Below, in pieces: positions 44,038 through 53,169 of a stretch of DNA of 64,000 nucleotides. The notes under the pieces are model-generated. The model had not been told where the DNA came from. It was given only the letters and a program-made list of their open reading frames with translations, and searched no databases. The translations under genes were made by a program, and so were the position numbers. How positions within the stretch are numbered: position 1 is the first letter of the stretch; each line of letters begins with the position of its first letter. This stretch comes from Acinetobacter nectaris CIP 110549 (GTDB lineage: Bacteria; Pseudomonadota; Gammaproteobacteria; Pseudomonadales; Moraxellaceae), in contig NZ_KI530712.1 of assembly GCF_000488215.1 (NCBI RefSeq), positions 62,001-126,000 of the forward strand, in the 5' to 3' direction.

Positions 44038-44943
44038 TTAATCATGCTCTTTCGTAATCTTTTGCAAAATACGTGCAAGTACATCAAACTCATTATGTAG
44101 AGGTGTACTTTTACGTGTAACCAAAGAAATGGTTCTATTCGGTGCATTTTCAATACGTTTTACTTGTAAATCTGGATGGTACTGTAGAATATTTCGGTTT
44201 AATGAAATTTCAGGCAGTAATGTATAGCCAAGATTTGAAGAAACCATTTCAATGAGTGTTGGTAGCGAACTTGCTTTTAAGCGATGGTCAGATTTTCGAT
44301 CGCCAATTGGGCAAACGCTGAGTACATGGTCACGTAAGCAATGACCTTCTTCAAGTAGCATTAAACGTGACATTTCCAAGTCGTCTAAAGCATTTGCTTG
44401 TGCACATGCCTTATCTTGTTTGTTGTACACCAGTATAAGATCTTCTTGAAAGATTTCTGCAACTTTAAGACCACGTGTATCAAAAGGTAAAGCAAGAATA
44501 ATCATATCGAGATTACCGTGCTCTAGTTTCTCAACAATTTTCTCACTTTGTGCTTCATGTAAATGTAGCTGAATCTTTGGAAGTTGTTGATGTACTTCAT
44601 CTAGTAACTTGGTAAGAATAAATGGAGCAATGGTTGGAATAATTCCAAGATGAAGGTCACCTGTGAGAGGCTCGCTCATTTCACGGCTCAAACGCATTAG
44701 GTCTTGTGCATCTGCAAGTAAAACACGAGCACGACCAACAACTTGTTCTCCAAGAGGGGTTAAACGTACATTTTGTCGATCTCGCTCAACCAAGACACCA
44801 CCAAGAAGGCGCTCTAGCTCCATAATGCCACCTGACAGTGTAGACTGTGTGACAAAAGATCTGCGTGCAGCTTCGGTAAAATGTAATGTTTCAGACAGGG
44901 TGACTAAATAAGAAAGCTGTCTTAAAGAAGGTAATGCAGCCAT
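44038..44943 (-). CDS. oxyR: Peroxide-sensing LysR-family regulator OxyR
   Basis: OxyR senses hydrogen peroxide through a reversible disulfide and activates antioxidant genes. The 301-residue chain has an N-terminal winged helix (LPSLRQLSYLVTLSETLHFTEAARRSFVTQ) and the two redox Cys eight residues apart in EEGHCLRDHVLSVCPIG, as in E. coli OxyR. It follows the esterase gene by 18 bases and is therefore probably the last gene of the rubA-rubB-estB-oxyR cluster. Confidence 0.95.
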   Translation of the reverse strand: MAALPSLRQLSYLVTLSETLHFTEAARRSFVTQSTLSGGIMELERLLGGVLVERDRQNVRLTPLGEQVVGRARVLLADAQDLMRLSREMSEPLTGDLHLGIIPTIAPFILTKLLDEVHQQLPKIQLHLHEAQSEKIVEKLEHGNLDMIILALPFDTRGLKVAEIFQEDLILVYNKQDKACAQANALDDLEMSRLMLLEEGHCLRDHVLSVCPIGDRKSDHRLKASSLPTLIEMVSSNLGYTLLPEISLNRNILQYHPDLQVKRIENAPNRTISLVTRKSTPLHNEFDVLARILQKITKEHD

Positions 44944-44961
44944 AATGTCCTAATATTCTTT

Positions 44962-45906
44962 TTAAGATTTAAAGTGGTGTACGAATAAGTTACTTAACTG
45001 TGGGATAAGCTCAGTAGGAATATCATGCCCCATTCCTGAAATTAATTCAAACTTTGCACCGTTTATTGCTTTTGCAACGGTTCTTCCATGTTTGGCTGGA
45101 AGTAGTTTGTCACATTCACCATGTAAAACGAGTGTTGGTTGTGTAATTTTTTTATCCCACTTCTGTAAGGAGCCTGTACATAGTATTGCCAAGAGTTGCT
45201 GAAGTACACCTGCGGGTGCATAAGAGCGCTGGTAAGCAATTTTAGATATTCTACGGATATCTGCAACGTTTATATAGTTTGGAGAGCCAATATTTTTAGC
45301 AATCTTGATGTTATGTTGAATAACATCTTCCTCATGTGCCGATTTTGCTCGTCCAAAGAACATTTGCAACTGTTTTAGTCCCGGTGGAGGAAGAAAACGT
45401 TGATTATTACTTGTGAAAAGTAATCCTATTTTTTTGACATATTGAGGATATTTTGCAGCTAATATTTGGGCGATCATGCCTCCCATAGATGCACCAATCA
45501 CACAACATGTAGAAATATTTAAATGTTTGAGTACTTCAACGGTATCATCTGCCATGTCTTCAAGAGAGTAGCTTACAGGTGGGTTTTTTAAACCGAGTTT
45601 GAAGCGAATCATTATCTTAAGAAGGTTTGGTTTGATAGGAGATAATTTGGTTTTTGAGGAAAGACCAATATCTCGGTTATCAAACCGTATAACATAGAAG
45701 CCTTGTTGAATGAGCGCCTGACAAAAAGCATCTGGCCAATGGATCATTTGTCCACCTAAACCCATAATGAGTAAAATACATGGATGGTTTGGATTACCTC
45801 CCGCTTCGACATGAATGGACATACCATTTTTCATTTCTACCACTGTCTCATTCATGAAATTTGTATAAGGCGATGGTTGAAAAAGGTCTAAGCGGGTCGT
45901 CTGCAT
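44962..45906 (-). CDS. estB: Alpha/beta-hydrolase esterase (EstB-like)
   Basis: A 314-residue alpha/beta-hydrolase with the nucleophile elbow GASMGGMIAQ, the oxyanion region LLIMGLGGQM and the late Asp (HGECDKLLP) and His (GMGHDIPTEL). Its natural substrate is not known. The position between rubB and oxyR matches the estB gene of the rubAB cluster described in Acinetobacter ADP1, which is the reason for the symbol. The start at 45906 is likely; ATG 45855 (MNETVVEM) would shorten it by 17 residues. Confidence 0.87.
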   Translation of the reverse strand: MQTTRLDLFQPSPYTNFMNETVVEMKNGMSIHVEAGGNPNHPCILLIMGLGGQMIHWPDAFCQALIQQGFYVIRFDNRDIGLSSKTKLSPIKPNLLKIMIRFKLGLKNPPVSYSLEDMADDTVEVLKHLNISTCCVIGASMGGMIAQILAAKYPQYVKKIGLLFTSNNQRFLPPPGLKQLQMFFGRAKSAHEEDVIQHNIKIAKNIGSPNYINVADIRRISKIAYQRSYAPAGVLQQLLAILCTGSLQKWDKKITQPTLVLHGECDKLLPAKHGRTVAKAINGAKFELISGMGHDIPTELIPQLSNLFVHHFKS

Positions 45907-45939
45907 GTATATATTACCTAAAGTTATTTTTCTATCTTC

Positions 45940-47118
45940 TTATGATAGTTGCTTCTCAATTTGAGGTGGAATCCAGTCAGGTACGAGTTTTGTTAAAGCC
46001 ATGCGTTGTTTCGCAGCAGTTGCACCAAGTAGAATAAAACCGCTTAGATTGTTTTCTGAATCAAAGGCTTTTGCAATGATGCCATCTTCTAAAATTTCAT
46101 TTGTCCAAGTCAGACCTATTAGATTTTGCGGTGGAAGAACTGTAAGTGGTACTGTAGGTGTTTTTATTGCAATAGGCATTGCAGGATAGTGTAAATGGGT
46201 TGGTATGCCTGATAGGGTTTTTGCGAGTGCTTTCGCTTGTTGCATAATTGGCATGACATAAGGAAGCACAAGTCCATTAATCTCTACACAATCGCCCATG
46301 GCATAAATATGTGGCTGATTGGTTTCGAGTAAAGAATTGGTTTTAATTCCTCGATTAGATTCGATGCCTGCTACTTTTGCAAGTGCTGTATTGGGTTGTA
46401 ATCCAATCGCACATAAAACAGCATCATATTTAACCTGATCATTTTTATTGGTCGTTAGGTATTCTGCTTGTATATCTGTAACTGTGGTATCACACATAAA
46501 CTGAATACCAAGAGAAGATAGTCGCTCTTGAAAAGCATGTGCAATATTTTTAGGTAGTAAGCCTTTTAAAAGGTAATTATTTTTTTCAATAACAGTAACG
46601 TGATGTCCTGACTGTTGTAAGTCATGTGCAAATTCACAGCCAATGAGTCCACCACCAACAATTGCAATACGCTTTTCAGCATTTGTATCAATAAAAGATC
46701 TGAAAGTAATATAGTCCTGTAAAGAATTTACACGATAAACAGCAGGTTGATTTTTGAAAATATCAGGTTGTATTGCTGTTGCACCTACAGCCAGAATGAG
46801 TTTACTGTAGGTTAATGTGACTGTTTGATTATCTTTTACATAGTAAATTTCGTGTTTCTCAGCATCAATTTTTTCGACAGTCGCATGCGTTTCAATATGC
46901 ATGTTTAATTGCGCTGCCATTTTTTCTGCTTGAGCCAGTGCAATCTTTTCAGGCTGTTTTTTTGTGGCAAATGCATTTGAAAGTGTTGGCTTTGCATAGT
47001 TTTGTGCATCATCTGCGCTAATCATGATGAGTGACTGTTCTTGATCTTGTTTGCGTAGCTCACGTGCTAGGGTATAGCCTGCCATGCCTGAACCAATAAT
47101 TATCATTGGATGTGTCAT
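45940..47118 (-). CDS. rubB: Rubredoxin-NAD(+) reductase
   Basis: A 392-residue FAD enzyme that passes electrons from NADH to rubredoxin, which feeds alkane hydroxylase. The N-terminal FAD motif is IIGSGMAGYTLARELR, the NAD motif is IVGGGLIGCEFAHDL (about 155), and the C-terminal FAD contact is YAMGDCVEI (about 275). It follows rubA and a hairpin, and precedes estB by 33 bases, so the cluster order is rubA-rubB-estB-oxyR. No alkB/alkM gene is in the window. Confidence 0.96.
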   Translation of the reverse strand: MTHPMIIIGSGMAGYTLARELRKQDQEQSLIMISADDAQNYAKPTLSNAFATKKQPEKIALAQAEKMAAQLNMHIETHATVEKIDAEKHEIYYVKDNQTVTLTYSKLILAVGATAIQPDIFKNQPAVYRVNSLQDYITFRSFIDTNAEKRIAIVGGGLIGCEFAHDLQQSGHHVTVIEKNNYLLKGLLPKNIAHAFQERLSSLGIQFMCDTTVTDIQAEYLTTNKNDQVKYDAVLCAIGLQPNTALAKVAGIESNRGIKTNSLLETNQPHIYAMGDCVEINGLVLPYVMPIMQQAKALAKTLSGIPTHLHYPAMPIAIKTPTVPLTVLPPQNLIGLTWTNEILEDGIIAKAFDSENNLSGFILLGATAAKQRMALTKLVPDWIPPQIEKQLS

Positions 47119-47148
47119 ATAACGTCCTCATCATTGTATAAAAAAGAA

Positions 47149-47170
47149 AGACCATGTTGAAACATGGTCT
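47149..47170 (-). terminator. Hairpin between rubA and rubB
   Basis: On the reverse strand AGACCATGTT-TC-AACATGGTCT is a perfect 10-base stem followed by TTCTTTTTT. It lies 15 bases after the rubA stop and 30 before rubB, so it would lower rubB expression relative to rubA. Confidence 0.85.
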
Positions 47171-47185
47171 AACGGAAGCTTAAAA

Positions 47186-47350
47186 TCAAACTTCAATCAT
47201 TTCAAAGTCAACTTTAGTTACGCCACAGTCAGGGCATGTCCAATCTTCGGGGATATCTTCCCATTTTGTTCCTGCTGCGATACCATCTTCTGGCCATCCT
47301 TCAGCTTCATCATAGATAAAACCACAAACGATGCATTGATATTTTTTCAT
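47186..47350 (-). CDS. rubA: Rubredoxin
   Basis: A 54-residue iron protein, the electron carrier between rubredoxin reductase (rubB) and alkane hydroxylase. Both iron-binding pairs are present: C6-x2-C9 (YQCIVCG) and C39-x2-C42 (WTCPDCG). [13 protein letters not shown] is the family signature. The ATG at 47350 follows GGAGAAACTT. It is short, so gene callers with a 60-residue limit miss it. Together with rubB it forms the electron-transfer pair of the alkane pathway. Confidence 0.98.
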   Translation of the reverse strand: MKKYQCIVCGFIYDEAEGWPEDGIAAGTKWEDIPEDWTCPDCGVTKVDFEMIEV

Positions 47351-47663
47351 AAGTTTCTCCAAGTGCTGATGGGGAGTGAAAACAAGTGCCTGTCAGCAAA
47401 TTGTCGTATCTTTCGGTAATTATACTGTGTCTAAGTATAAATATTGCAGCAGATTTTCACCATGTTTATGAGAAAAGTAAAGTGGATCATTCTCTTATAT
47501 TGATGTGACTCAAAGAGTAAATGAGTTTTTAGACTGTATTTGTGGTTAAAACAAACACTTAAGAAATAAAACAAGTTTTTTTGTTAAAAAGATAGTCAAG
47601 TTGATAGTTTTTTCTTGGATTGGCACCTAAAATTAGGGCAATTTGAATTATTTTTTGAAAACG

Positions 47664-48188
47664 ATGAACCTTACAGAAACGCTTTGGTCGCATATTCGTA
47701 CAGTACCTGATTTCCCACGTTCAGGGATTTGCTTTTATGATTTAACCCCTTTATTTCTAGATCAGATTGAGGCGCTCACAGATGCTTTGATACAGAGCAT
47801 GCCTGAAGAAAAGCTTGCACAAGTAGATAGCTTTATGGCTGTGGAGGCACGAGGTTTTGTGTTGGCAAGCTTCTTGGCACAGCGTTTAAATAAGGGCTTA
47901 ATTTTGGTTCGTAAGGCAGGAAAGCTACCACCTCCTGTTGTTGGTGTGGAATACAGTTTAGAATACGGTACTGACAAACTAGAGCTTTCAGCAAATATTC
48001 AACCACAAAAGGTTATTTTAGTGGATGATGTATTGGCAACAGGTGGAACATTGAGAGCCACACAACAGTTAGCAGAAAAAAGCAAACTTGATGTGCTAGG
48101 TACATCCGTATTATTGGATTTAGAGCTGTTAAGTGCGCCGTTAGATATGGATGTTTGGTCTGTATTGCAGGAAAGTACTAAACCATAA
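47664..48188 (+). CDS. apt: Adenine phosphoribosyltransferase
   Basis: Apt turns adenine and PRPP into AMP in purine salvage. From ATG 47664 (MNLTETLWSHIRTVPDFP) the protein has 174 residues, near the usual length. The PRPP loop VILVDDVLATGGTLRA and the base-contact VEARGFVLASFLA region are clear. The frame extends seven codons upstream to a TTG, but those residues do not resemble the family. No strong ribosome-binding site is visible. A terminator follows. Confidence 0.97.
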   Translation: MNLTETLWSHIRTVPDFPRSGICFYDLTPLFLDQIEALTDALIQSMPEEKLAQVDSFMAVEARGFVLASFLAQRLNKGLILVRKAGKLPPPVVGVEYSLEYGTDKLELSANIQPQKVILVDDVLATGGTLRATQQLAEKSKLDVLGTSVLLDLELLSAPLDMDVWSVLQESTKP

Positions 48189-48195
48189 TTATTTA

Positions 48196-48225
48196 TAAAA
48201 AGCCGATCAGAAGATCGGCTTTTTT
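48196..48225. terminator. Terminator after apt, shared with the reverse-strand gene
   Basis: AAAAAGCCGATC pairs with GATCGGCTTTTT around a four-base loop. It ends apt and overlaps the last codon of the convergent gene at 48224. Confidence 0.9.
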
Positions 48226-48727
48226 ATAGGTCATAATTTTCTTGTAAAAAAAGAATAAGTTTATTGATGTTTTCAGGGTGTTCTAAACGATGGTAGCCAC
48301 CTGTGTGTGTCTCTATAAACATAAAATGTTCTAGAAAGCGCTGAGTCTTATGCATATCTACGAGCTCGTCACCGAGTTCTAGATAAGCGACTTGTGGAAT
48401 ATCATGGTTTAAATCAGCTTCTTCGAGTTTAGGATAGTCGTCTCGAAATGTTGGAGTCAAACTTGGGTTGGCAACAATCGCAGGAAGTTGAAATAGGTAA
48501 GACATTTTTAGTGCCCAATAGCCACCAATGCCATGACCGATGAGTAAGTCTGGTTTTATTTTTTGAATTGTATCTTCGTAAAAGTGTTGTACAGTTTCAA
48601 AGTTTAAATTTCTATAATCAACATTAATACAAAACTTATTTTTAGATGTAAGGACGTGAAACTTTGTTGACTCTTTTGATGAGTCAAGCCCATGTAAAAA
48701 TAATATTTTAATATCGTATGCCTTCAT
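48224..48727 (-). CDS. YqiA/YcfP-family alpha/beta-hydrolase-like protein, nucleophile Ser replaced
   Basis: A 167-residue protein like the YqiA/YcfP (UPF0227) group: opening ILFLHGLDSSKESTK, the elbow region LIGHGIGGYWALKM, then a short chain with no extra lid. The position of the catalytic Ser in the GxSxG elbow is Gly (G-H-G-I-G). E. coli YcfP shows the same replacement (GVGLGG), so this is a trait of that branch. A late His (GGYHRLEHPENI) is kept. It probably is not a classical esterase. Function unknown; it stands alone, converging with apt. Confidence 0.8.
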   Translation of the reverse strand: MKAYDIKILFLHGLDSSKESTKFHVLTSKNKFCINVDYRNLNFETVQHFYEDTIQKIKPDLLIGHGIGGYWALKMSYLFQLPAIVANPSLTPTFRDDYPKLEEADLNHDIPQVAYLELGDELVDMHKTQRFLEHFMFIETHTGGYHRLEHPENINKLILFLQENYDL

Positions 48728-48953
48728 TTATAAGTACATCTAGTAAGAGTATTGATGACAAACTATATTTTTAATTATAGTTAACCGTGTTTTGAGTCAT
48801 TTTAAGAAAAAAACTGACCTTTGAAAGCTAGCAAATAGTCTAAGGGAAATAAAAAATGAATATTTTTTGCGTTCTTAGTCAAGAATAGATTAGAAATGAA
48901 AGTGAATTCTGCTATTCTATAAAACTTCTTTTTTATTATTTTTAGAGGCAGAG

Positions 48954-50483
48954 ATGACGCAAAACAACGCTCAGTCGAGTTCTGAACAAACTATTTCCGA
49001 AAACGATTTAATTGCACAGCGTCATGCCAAGTTAAAACAGATTCAAGAGCAAGCCAAGGAAAAAGGTGTAAGCCCTTGGCCAAATAGTTTTAAACGTGAA
49101 CACTATGCAGCCGATCTACAAAAACAATTCGAAAATAAAGATAAAGCTGAAATTGAAGCATCTGAACACGTATATGTAAAAGTTGCCGGACGTATTATGT
49201 TGAACCGTGGTTCTTTCATGGTTTTACAAGATATGACAGGGCGTATACAGCTTTATGTTGACCGTAAAGGCTTACCAAAAGAACAACTCAATGCTATTAA
49301 AAGCTTAGATTTAGGCGATATCGTTGCTGCGACTGGCTATATTGGGCGTTCAGGTAAAGGTGATTTATACGTTCATTTAGAAGCATTTGAGCTACTCACA
49401 AAATCATTACGCCCATTGCCAGATAAGTTTCATGGTCTGAATGATACGGAAGCAAAATACCGTAAGCGTTATTTAGACCTGATTGTAAATGAAGAAACAC
49501 GTAAGACCTTTGAAATTCGTGCACAAGTCGTTGCAGGGATTCGTCAGTACTTAGTTGCTGAGCGTTTTATGGAAGTTGAAACACCAATGATGCATATCAT
49601 TCCAGGTGGTGCTTCGGCAAAACCATTTGTAACGCATCATAATGCATTAGATATGGACTTATTCTTGCGTATTGCGCCTGAGTTATATTTAAAGCGTCTT
49701 GTTGTGGGTGGTTTTGAGCGTGTATTTGAAATTAACCGTAACTTCAGAAATGAAGGGGTTTCTACACGTCATAATCCTGAATTCACCATGATTGAATTCT
49801 ATCAAGCGTATGCTGATTATAAAGATTTAATGCAACTGACTGAGAATATGCTTGAGAAGTTGGCACTAGATATTTTAGGTTCAACAGATTTACCGTATGG
49901 CGAAGAAGTCTATAGCTTTAAAGGGCCATTCAAAAAAATCTCTATGTTTGATGCAATTTTAGAGCATAACCCAAGCTTTACGGCAGAAAATGTTGCAGAT
50001 CGTGAGTTCCTTGCAAATTATGTACGTGAAACTCTAAAAGAAGAAGTGAAGCCAGGTTTTGGTTTAGGTAGACTTCAAACCATCGTATTTGAAGAAACTG
50101 TTGAAACTGAGTTAAGACAGCCTACTTTTATTACAGAATATCCTGCGGAAACTTCGCCACTTGCACGCCGTAATGATGACAACCCACATGTAACAGACCG
50201 TTTTGAATTCTTTATTGGTGGTCGTGAGTTGGCAAATGGTTTCAGCGAGTTGAATGACCCGATTGATCAAGCTGAACGTTTCCAAGCACAAGTTGAAGAA
50301 AAAGATGCGGGTGATGATGAGGCAATGCACTATGATGCAGACTTTATTGAAGCACTTGAGTATGGTTTACCACCAACAGCAGGGCAAGGTATTGGTATTG
50401 ACCGTTTAGTAATGCTATTTGCAAATGCACCAAGTATTCGTGATGTATTATTATTCCCACATATGCGCCGTAAAGATGTTTAA
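48954..50483 (+). CDS. lysS: Lysine-tRNA ligase
   Basis: LysS charges tRNA-Lys with lysine in the cytoplasm. The 509-residue class II enzyme has the N-terminal OB-fold ([20 protein letters not shown]), motif 2 [18 protein letters not shown] and motif 3 [20 protein letters not shown]. Length and motifs are complete. The ATG follows AGAGGCAGAG. A terminator follows the stop by 19 bases. Confidence 0.99.
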   Translation: MTQNNAQSSSEQTISENDLIAQRHAKLKQIQEQAKEKGVSPWPNSFKREHYAADLQKQFENKDKAEIEASEHVYVKVAGRIMLNRGSFMVLQDMTGRIQLYVDRKGLPKEQLNAIKSLDLGDIVAATGYIGRSGKGDLYVHLEAFELLTKSLRPLPDKFHGLNDTEAKYRKRYLDLIVNEETRKTFEIRAQVVAGIRQYLVAERFMEVETPMMHIIPGGASAKPFVTHHNALDMDLFLRIAPELYLKRLVVGGFERVFEINRNFRNEGVSTRHNPEFTMIEFYQAYADYKDLMQLTENMLEKLALDILGSTDLPYGEEVYSFKGPFKKISMFDAILEHNPSFTAENVADREFLANYVRETLKEEVKPGFGLGRLQTIVFEETVETELRQPTFITEYPAETSPLARRNDDNPHVTDRFEFFIGGRELANGFSELNDPIDQAERFQAQVEEKDAGDDEAMHYDADFIEALEYGLPPTAGQGIGIDRLVMLFANAPSIRDVLLFPHMRRKDV

Positions 50484-50502
50484 TTCATAGCATATGTGTG
50501 TG

Positions 50503-50527
50503 AAAGCCCTCTTTAAGAGGGCTTTTT
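50503..50527 (+). terminator. Terminator of lysS
   Basis: AAAGCCCTCTT pairs with AAGAGGGCTTT with a short loop and a T tail. Confidence 0.9.
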
Positions 50528-50617
50528 ATTTGCTTATCCGATTATAATGATAAAAACATTCAGTTTTATAGATGTGTAAGTGTCATATATGCTGTTTTTT
50601 ATTTAACAGGTAATCAC

Positions 50618-50767
50618 ATGGCAAAGACAATACATTCATTAAACACGCTGCTGACAGAAATGCAGTTACCTCATGAGTTGATACAAGGTAATGAAAGACT
50701 TGATGAAATAGTTGAGATGAAAAGTTTTATTGAAGCATTAACTTTGTTACAGCAGCAGTGGCATTAG
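50618..50767 (+). CDS. Small hypothetical protein (49 residues)
   Basis: A frame of 49 codons starts with ATG at 50618, with AGGTAA seven bases upstream, and encodes a soluble, helix-prone peptide (MAKTIHSLNTLLTEM at the start, LTLLQQQWH at the end). It has no signal, Cys or known motif. It fills a gap between the lysS terminator and the GDPD gene. The ribosome-binding site and tidy spacing make a real gene plausible, but no homology support can be given here. Confidence 0.45.
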   Translation: MAKTIHSLNTLLTEMQLPHELIQGNERLDEIVEMKSFIEALTLLQQQWH

Positions 50768-50837
50768 AGGGCGAATTTATTTATTTGTCATGATTAAAAT
50801 TTATGATGGAATGTTCATATTCTAAGAATTAATTTTA

Positions 50838-51698
50838 ATGTTCAAACAGACATTTGCTTTTTGTATTAGTGCAATGATATATACGGCAGTCGTGGCAAGT
50901 CCTTTAGTTATTGCACACCGTGGTGGTACAGCGGATGCCCCTGAAAATACAGTCAATACAATACAACAGGCATTAACCAATAAGGCAGATATTATATGGA
51001 TCACGGTACAACTGACTAAAGATAAAATTCCTATATTGTATCGACCTTCAAATTTATCGAGTCTTACCGATGGTCAAGGTTTCGTTTCTCAGTATAACTA
51101 TGATCAGCTAGAAAGACTCAATGTTGCATATGCTTTTGACCAACAACATCAGGTACATTTGAGTGAAAAAATACCAACACTAGAACAGGTTTTAGATCAC
51201 TTTCCAAACACACGATTTTTTATAGATATTAAGTCTCCTGATGCCAATCCAACCGAAATGGCGCAGGCTTTAGAACAAGTGGTTACAAAGAAACATGCTG
51301 AGAACAAAGTCCTTTTTTATTCAACAAACAGTGCGTTTTTAGACCATCTGCCAGTAAGTTTACATAAATTTGAAACAAGGGATGAAACACGAAGTTTACT
51401 CACGCATATTTTACTCTCAGGTGGTCAATGTCCGATTCATAAGCAAAATAATCATTCAAAATGGTATGGGTTTGAGCTAAGACGTAAGGTAGATGTGGTT
51501 GAGAAATTTACTTTGGGCGAGGGGCATACAGCGGCTGAATTGGTTTGGAATAAAGCCGCGGTAAAGTGCTTACGTTCGGGGGGCGCATCTGTCGTATTAT
51601 TTGGTGTAAATAACCCTGAAGATTATAAACTAGCGAAAAAACTACATGCTGATGCAGTAATGGTAGATTCTTTAGTAGATTTTAATCATAAAAAGTAG
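50838..51698 (+). CDS. Periplasmic GDPD-family protein with replaced catalytic residues
   Basis: A 286-residue protein with a signal peptide (MFKQTFAFCISAMIYTAVVA) and a TIM-barrel of the glycerophosphodiester phosphodiesterase family. The opening HRGGTADAPENTVNT is kept. The usual metal-binding Glu and Asp after 'AD.I' are Trp and Thr here (ADIIWITVQLTKD), and the acid-base His-Asp (FHDP) is Arg-Pro (LYRPSNL). The FFIDIKSP segment is present. It may therefore act on another substrate, or not as an enzyme. If homologues share these changes it is a distinct subfamily, not decay; the frame is intact. Confidence 0.82.
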   Translation: MFKQTFAFCISAMIYTAVVASPLVIAHRGGTADAPENTVNTIQQALTNKADIIWITVQLTKDKIPILYRPSNLSSLTDGQGFVSQYNYDQLERLNVAYAFDQQHQVHLSEKIPTLEQVLDHFPNTRFFIDIKSPDANPTEMAQALEQVVTKKHAENKVLFYSTNSAFLDHLPVSLHKFETRDETRSLLTHILLSGGQCPIHKQNNHSKWYGFELRRKVDVVEKFTLGEGHTAAELVWNKAAVKCLRSGGASVVLFGVNNPEDYKLAKKLHADAVMVDSLVDFNHKK

Positions 51699-51700
51699 TG

Positions 51701-51736
51701 TTTCTCGCTTTAACAATCGTGTGTTAAAGCGAGAAA
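51701..51736. terminator. Bidirectional terminator
   Basis: A perfect 15-base stem (TTTCTCGCTTTAACA / TGTTAAAGCGAGAAA) with a six-base loop lies between the converging GDPD-like and CorC-like genes. Confidence 0.85.
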
Positions 51737-51740
51737 GGTT

Positions 51741-53078
51741 TTAATTTTCTTTTTCTTCTATCGTTTCTTTAGGAAGTAATGGTATATCTACCATGATACG
51801 TGTAACTAAGAGCTGATCTATTTTGTAATGGTCTACATCAACCACCTCAAATTTAAAGCCATTGAATTCGACAAAATCTGCTGGACGTGGCACTTTACGT
51901 AATTTATACATCATAAAGCCTGCAACAGTTTCATAGTTTTCTTCATCGGGCATTTCATCGATATCTAAAGAATGTTTCATGTCTTCAATAGGTGTGCTGC
52001 CTTCGATGAGCCAAGAGCTGTTATCACGTTTAATGATTTGTTGCTCTTCATCCATTGGTGTGACCCAGTCACCCATTACGGTGCTCATAACGTCACTTAA
52101 GCTAATAACACCAACGACCCAAGCATATTCATTGATGACAACTGCAAATTTTTCTTTACTCGCACGGAATCGGTCTAAGACCTCTGAGAGCGTCAGTGTA
52201 TCTGGAATTGTTAATACCGTACGAATGGTAGATTCATTTAGTTGATTGATTTTTTGATTATTTAAAATTCTAACCAAAATATCTTTGGCATCAACATAGC
52301 CAATGACTTGGTCGATATTTTCATTACAAACTAAAAACTTAGAAAATGGATATTCTGCAAGTTTTTGACGAATACTTTCTTCAGATTCATTCAGTGTAAA
52401 GAAAATAACATTTTCACGTGTTGTCATACTTGAAGGTACAGTGCGCTCTTCAAGCTCGAAAACATTTTCAATAAAGTGATGTTCTTGTTTGAGTAATACA
52501 CCTGCTTGAGCACCTGCTTCCATGACTGCTGCAATATCATCAAAGGTAATATTGTCTTCACGAATCGTATTTACTTTAAAAATACGAAATAAGAAGTTTG
52601 TAATTGAGTTGATGATCCAAGCCAGTGGCTTACATATTTTGATATAAATAAGCGTTGGCTTGATGACTGACATCGCAATTTTTTCAGGAGCAATCATTGC
52701 GAGGCGTTTTGGCATAAAGTCGGCAAATAGAATAAATGCCAATGTTACAAATAGGAAGGATAAGCCAAAAGCTGCATTTTCAATCCAAGCACCTTCAAAA
52801 AAGTGATTGAGAATTCTAAGAGATAACTCACGAAAAGCAGGCTCACCCACAATACCACCTAAAATGGCAGCTGCATTTAAGCCAATTTGTGATGCTGCAA
52901 AGAAATCAGCGGATTGTTCTTGAATATCAAGGACTTTTTTGGCGCGTTCATCGCCAGCTTCTGCTAAAATTTTTAATTTAACTTTTCTTGCACCCGCTAA
53001 AGCAATTTCAGCGAGGGCTAAATAACCACCTCCTACAATGAGGAAGATGACAATAATCATACTTTGAAAAAAGCTCAC
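51741..53078 (-). CDS. HlyC/CorC-family (CNNM-like) transporter
   Basis: A 445-residue membrane protein with an N-terminal DUF21 domain (about four hydrophobic segments in residues 1-190; first helix MSFFQSMIIVIFLIVGGGYLA without a lipobox), a pair of CBS domains (about 210-335) and a CorC_HlyC C-terminal domain (about 350-435). This is the family of the CNNM/MpfA-type Mg or divalent-cation exporters and of proteins called hemolysins; haemolytic activity should not be assumed. It ends at a strong shared terminator. Confidence 0.92.
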   Translation of the reverse strand: MSFFQSMIIVIFLIVGGGYLALAEIALAGARKVKLKILAEAGDERAKKVLDIQEQSADFFAASQIGLNAAAILGGIVGEPAFRELSLRILNHFFEGAWIENAAFGLSFLFVTLAFILFADFMPKRLAMIAPEKIAMSVIKPTLIYIKICKPLAWIINSITNFLFRIFKVNTIREDNITFDDIAAVMEAGAQAGVLLKQEHHFIENVFELEERTVPSSMTTRENVIFFTLNESEESIRQKLAEYPFSKFLVCNENIDQVIGYVDAKDILVRILNNQKINQLNESTIRTVLTIPDTLTLSEVLDRFRASKEKFAVVINEYAWVVGVISLSDVMSTVMGDWVTPMDEEQQIIKRDNSSWLIEGSTPIEDMKHSLDIDEMPDEENYETVAGFMMYKLRKVPRPADFVEFNGFKFEVVDVDHYKIDQLLVTRIMVDIPLLPKETIEEKEN

Positions 53079-53138
53079 AATGCACCTGTGTTTATAAGTT
53101 TGGCATCATTTAGTTTATTTTTAACACAAAATCATGCA

Positions 53139-53159
53139 GGTTGGTAAGAGATACCAACC
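53139..53159 (-). terminator. Hairpin between LysR and CorC-like genes
   Basis: GGTTGGTA pairs with TACCAACC around a five-base loop, in the 91-base gap downstream of the LysR gene. No clear T run follows, so it is a tentative terminator. Confidence 0.5.
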
Positions 53160-53169
53160 CTTAAAATAA

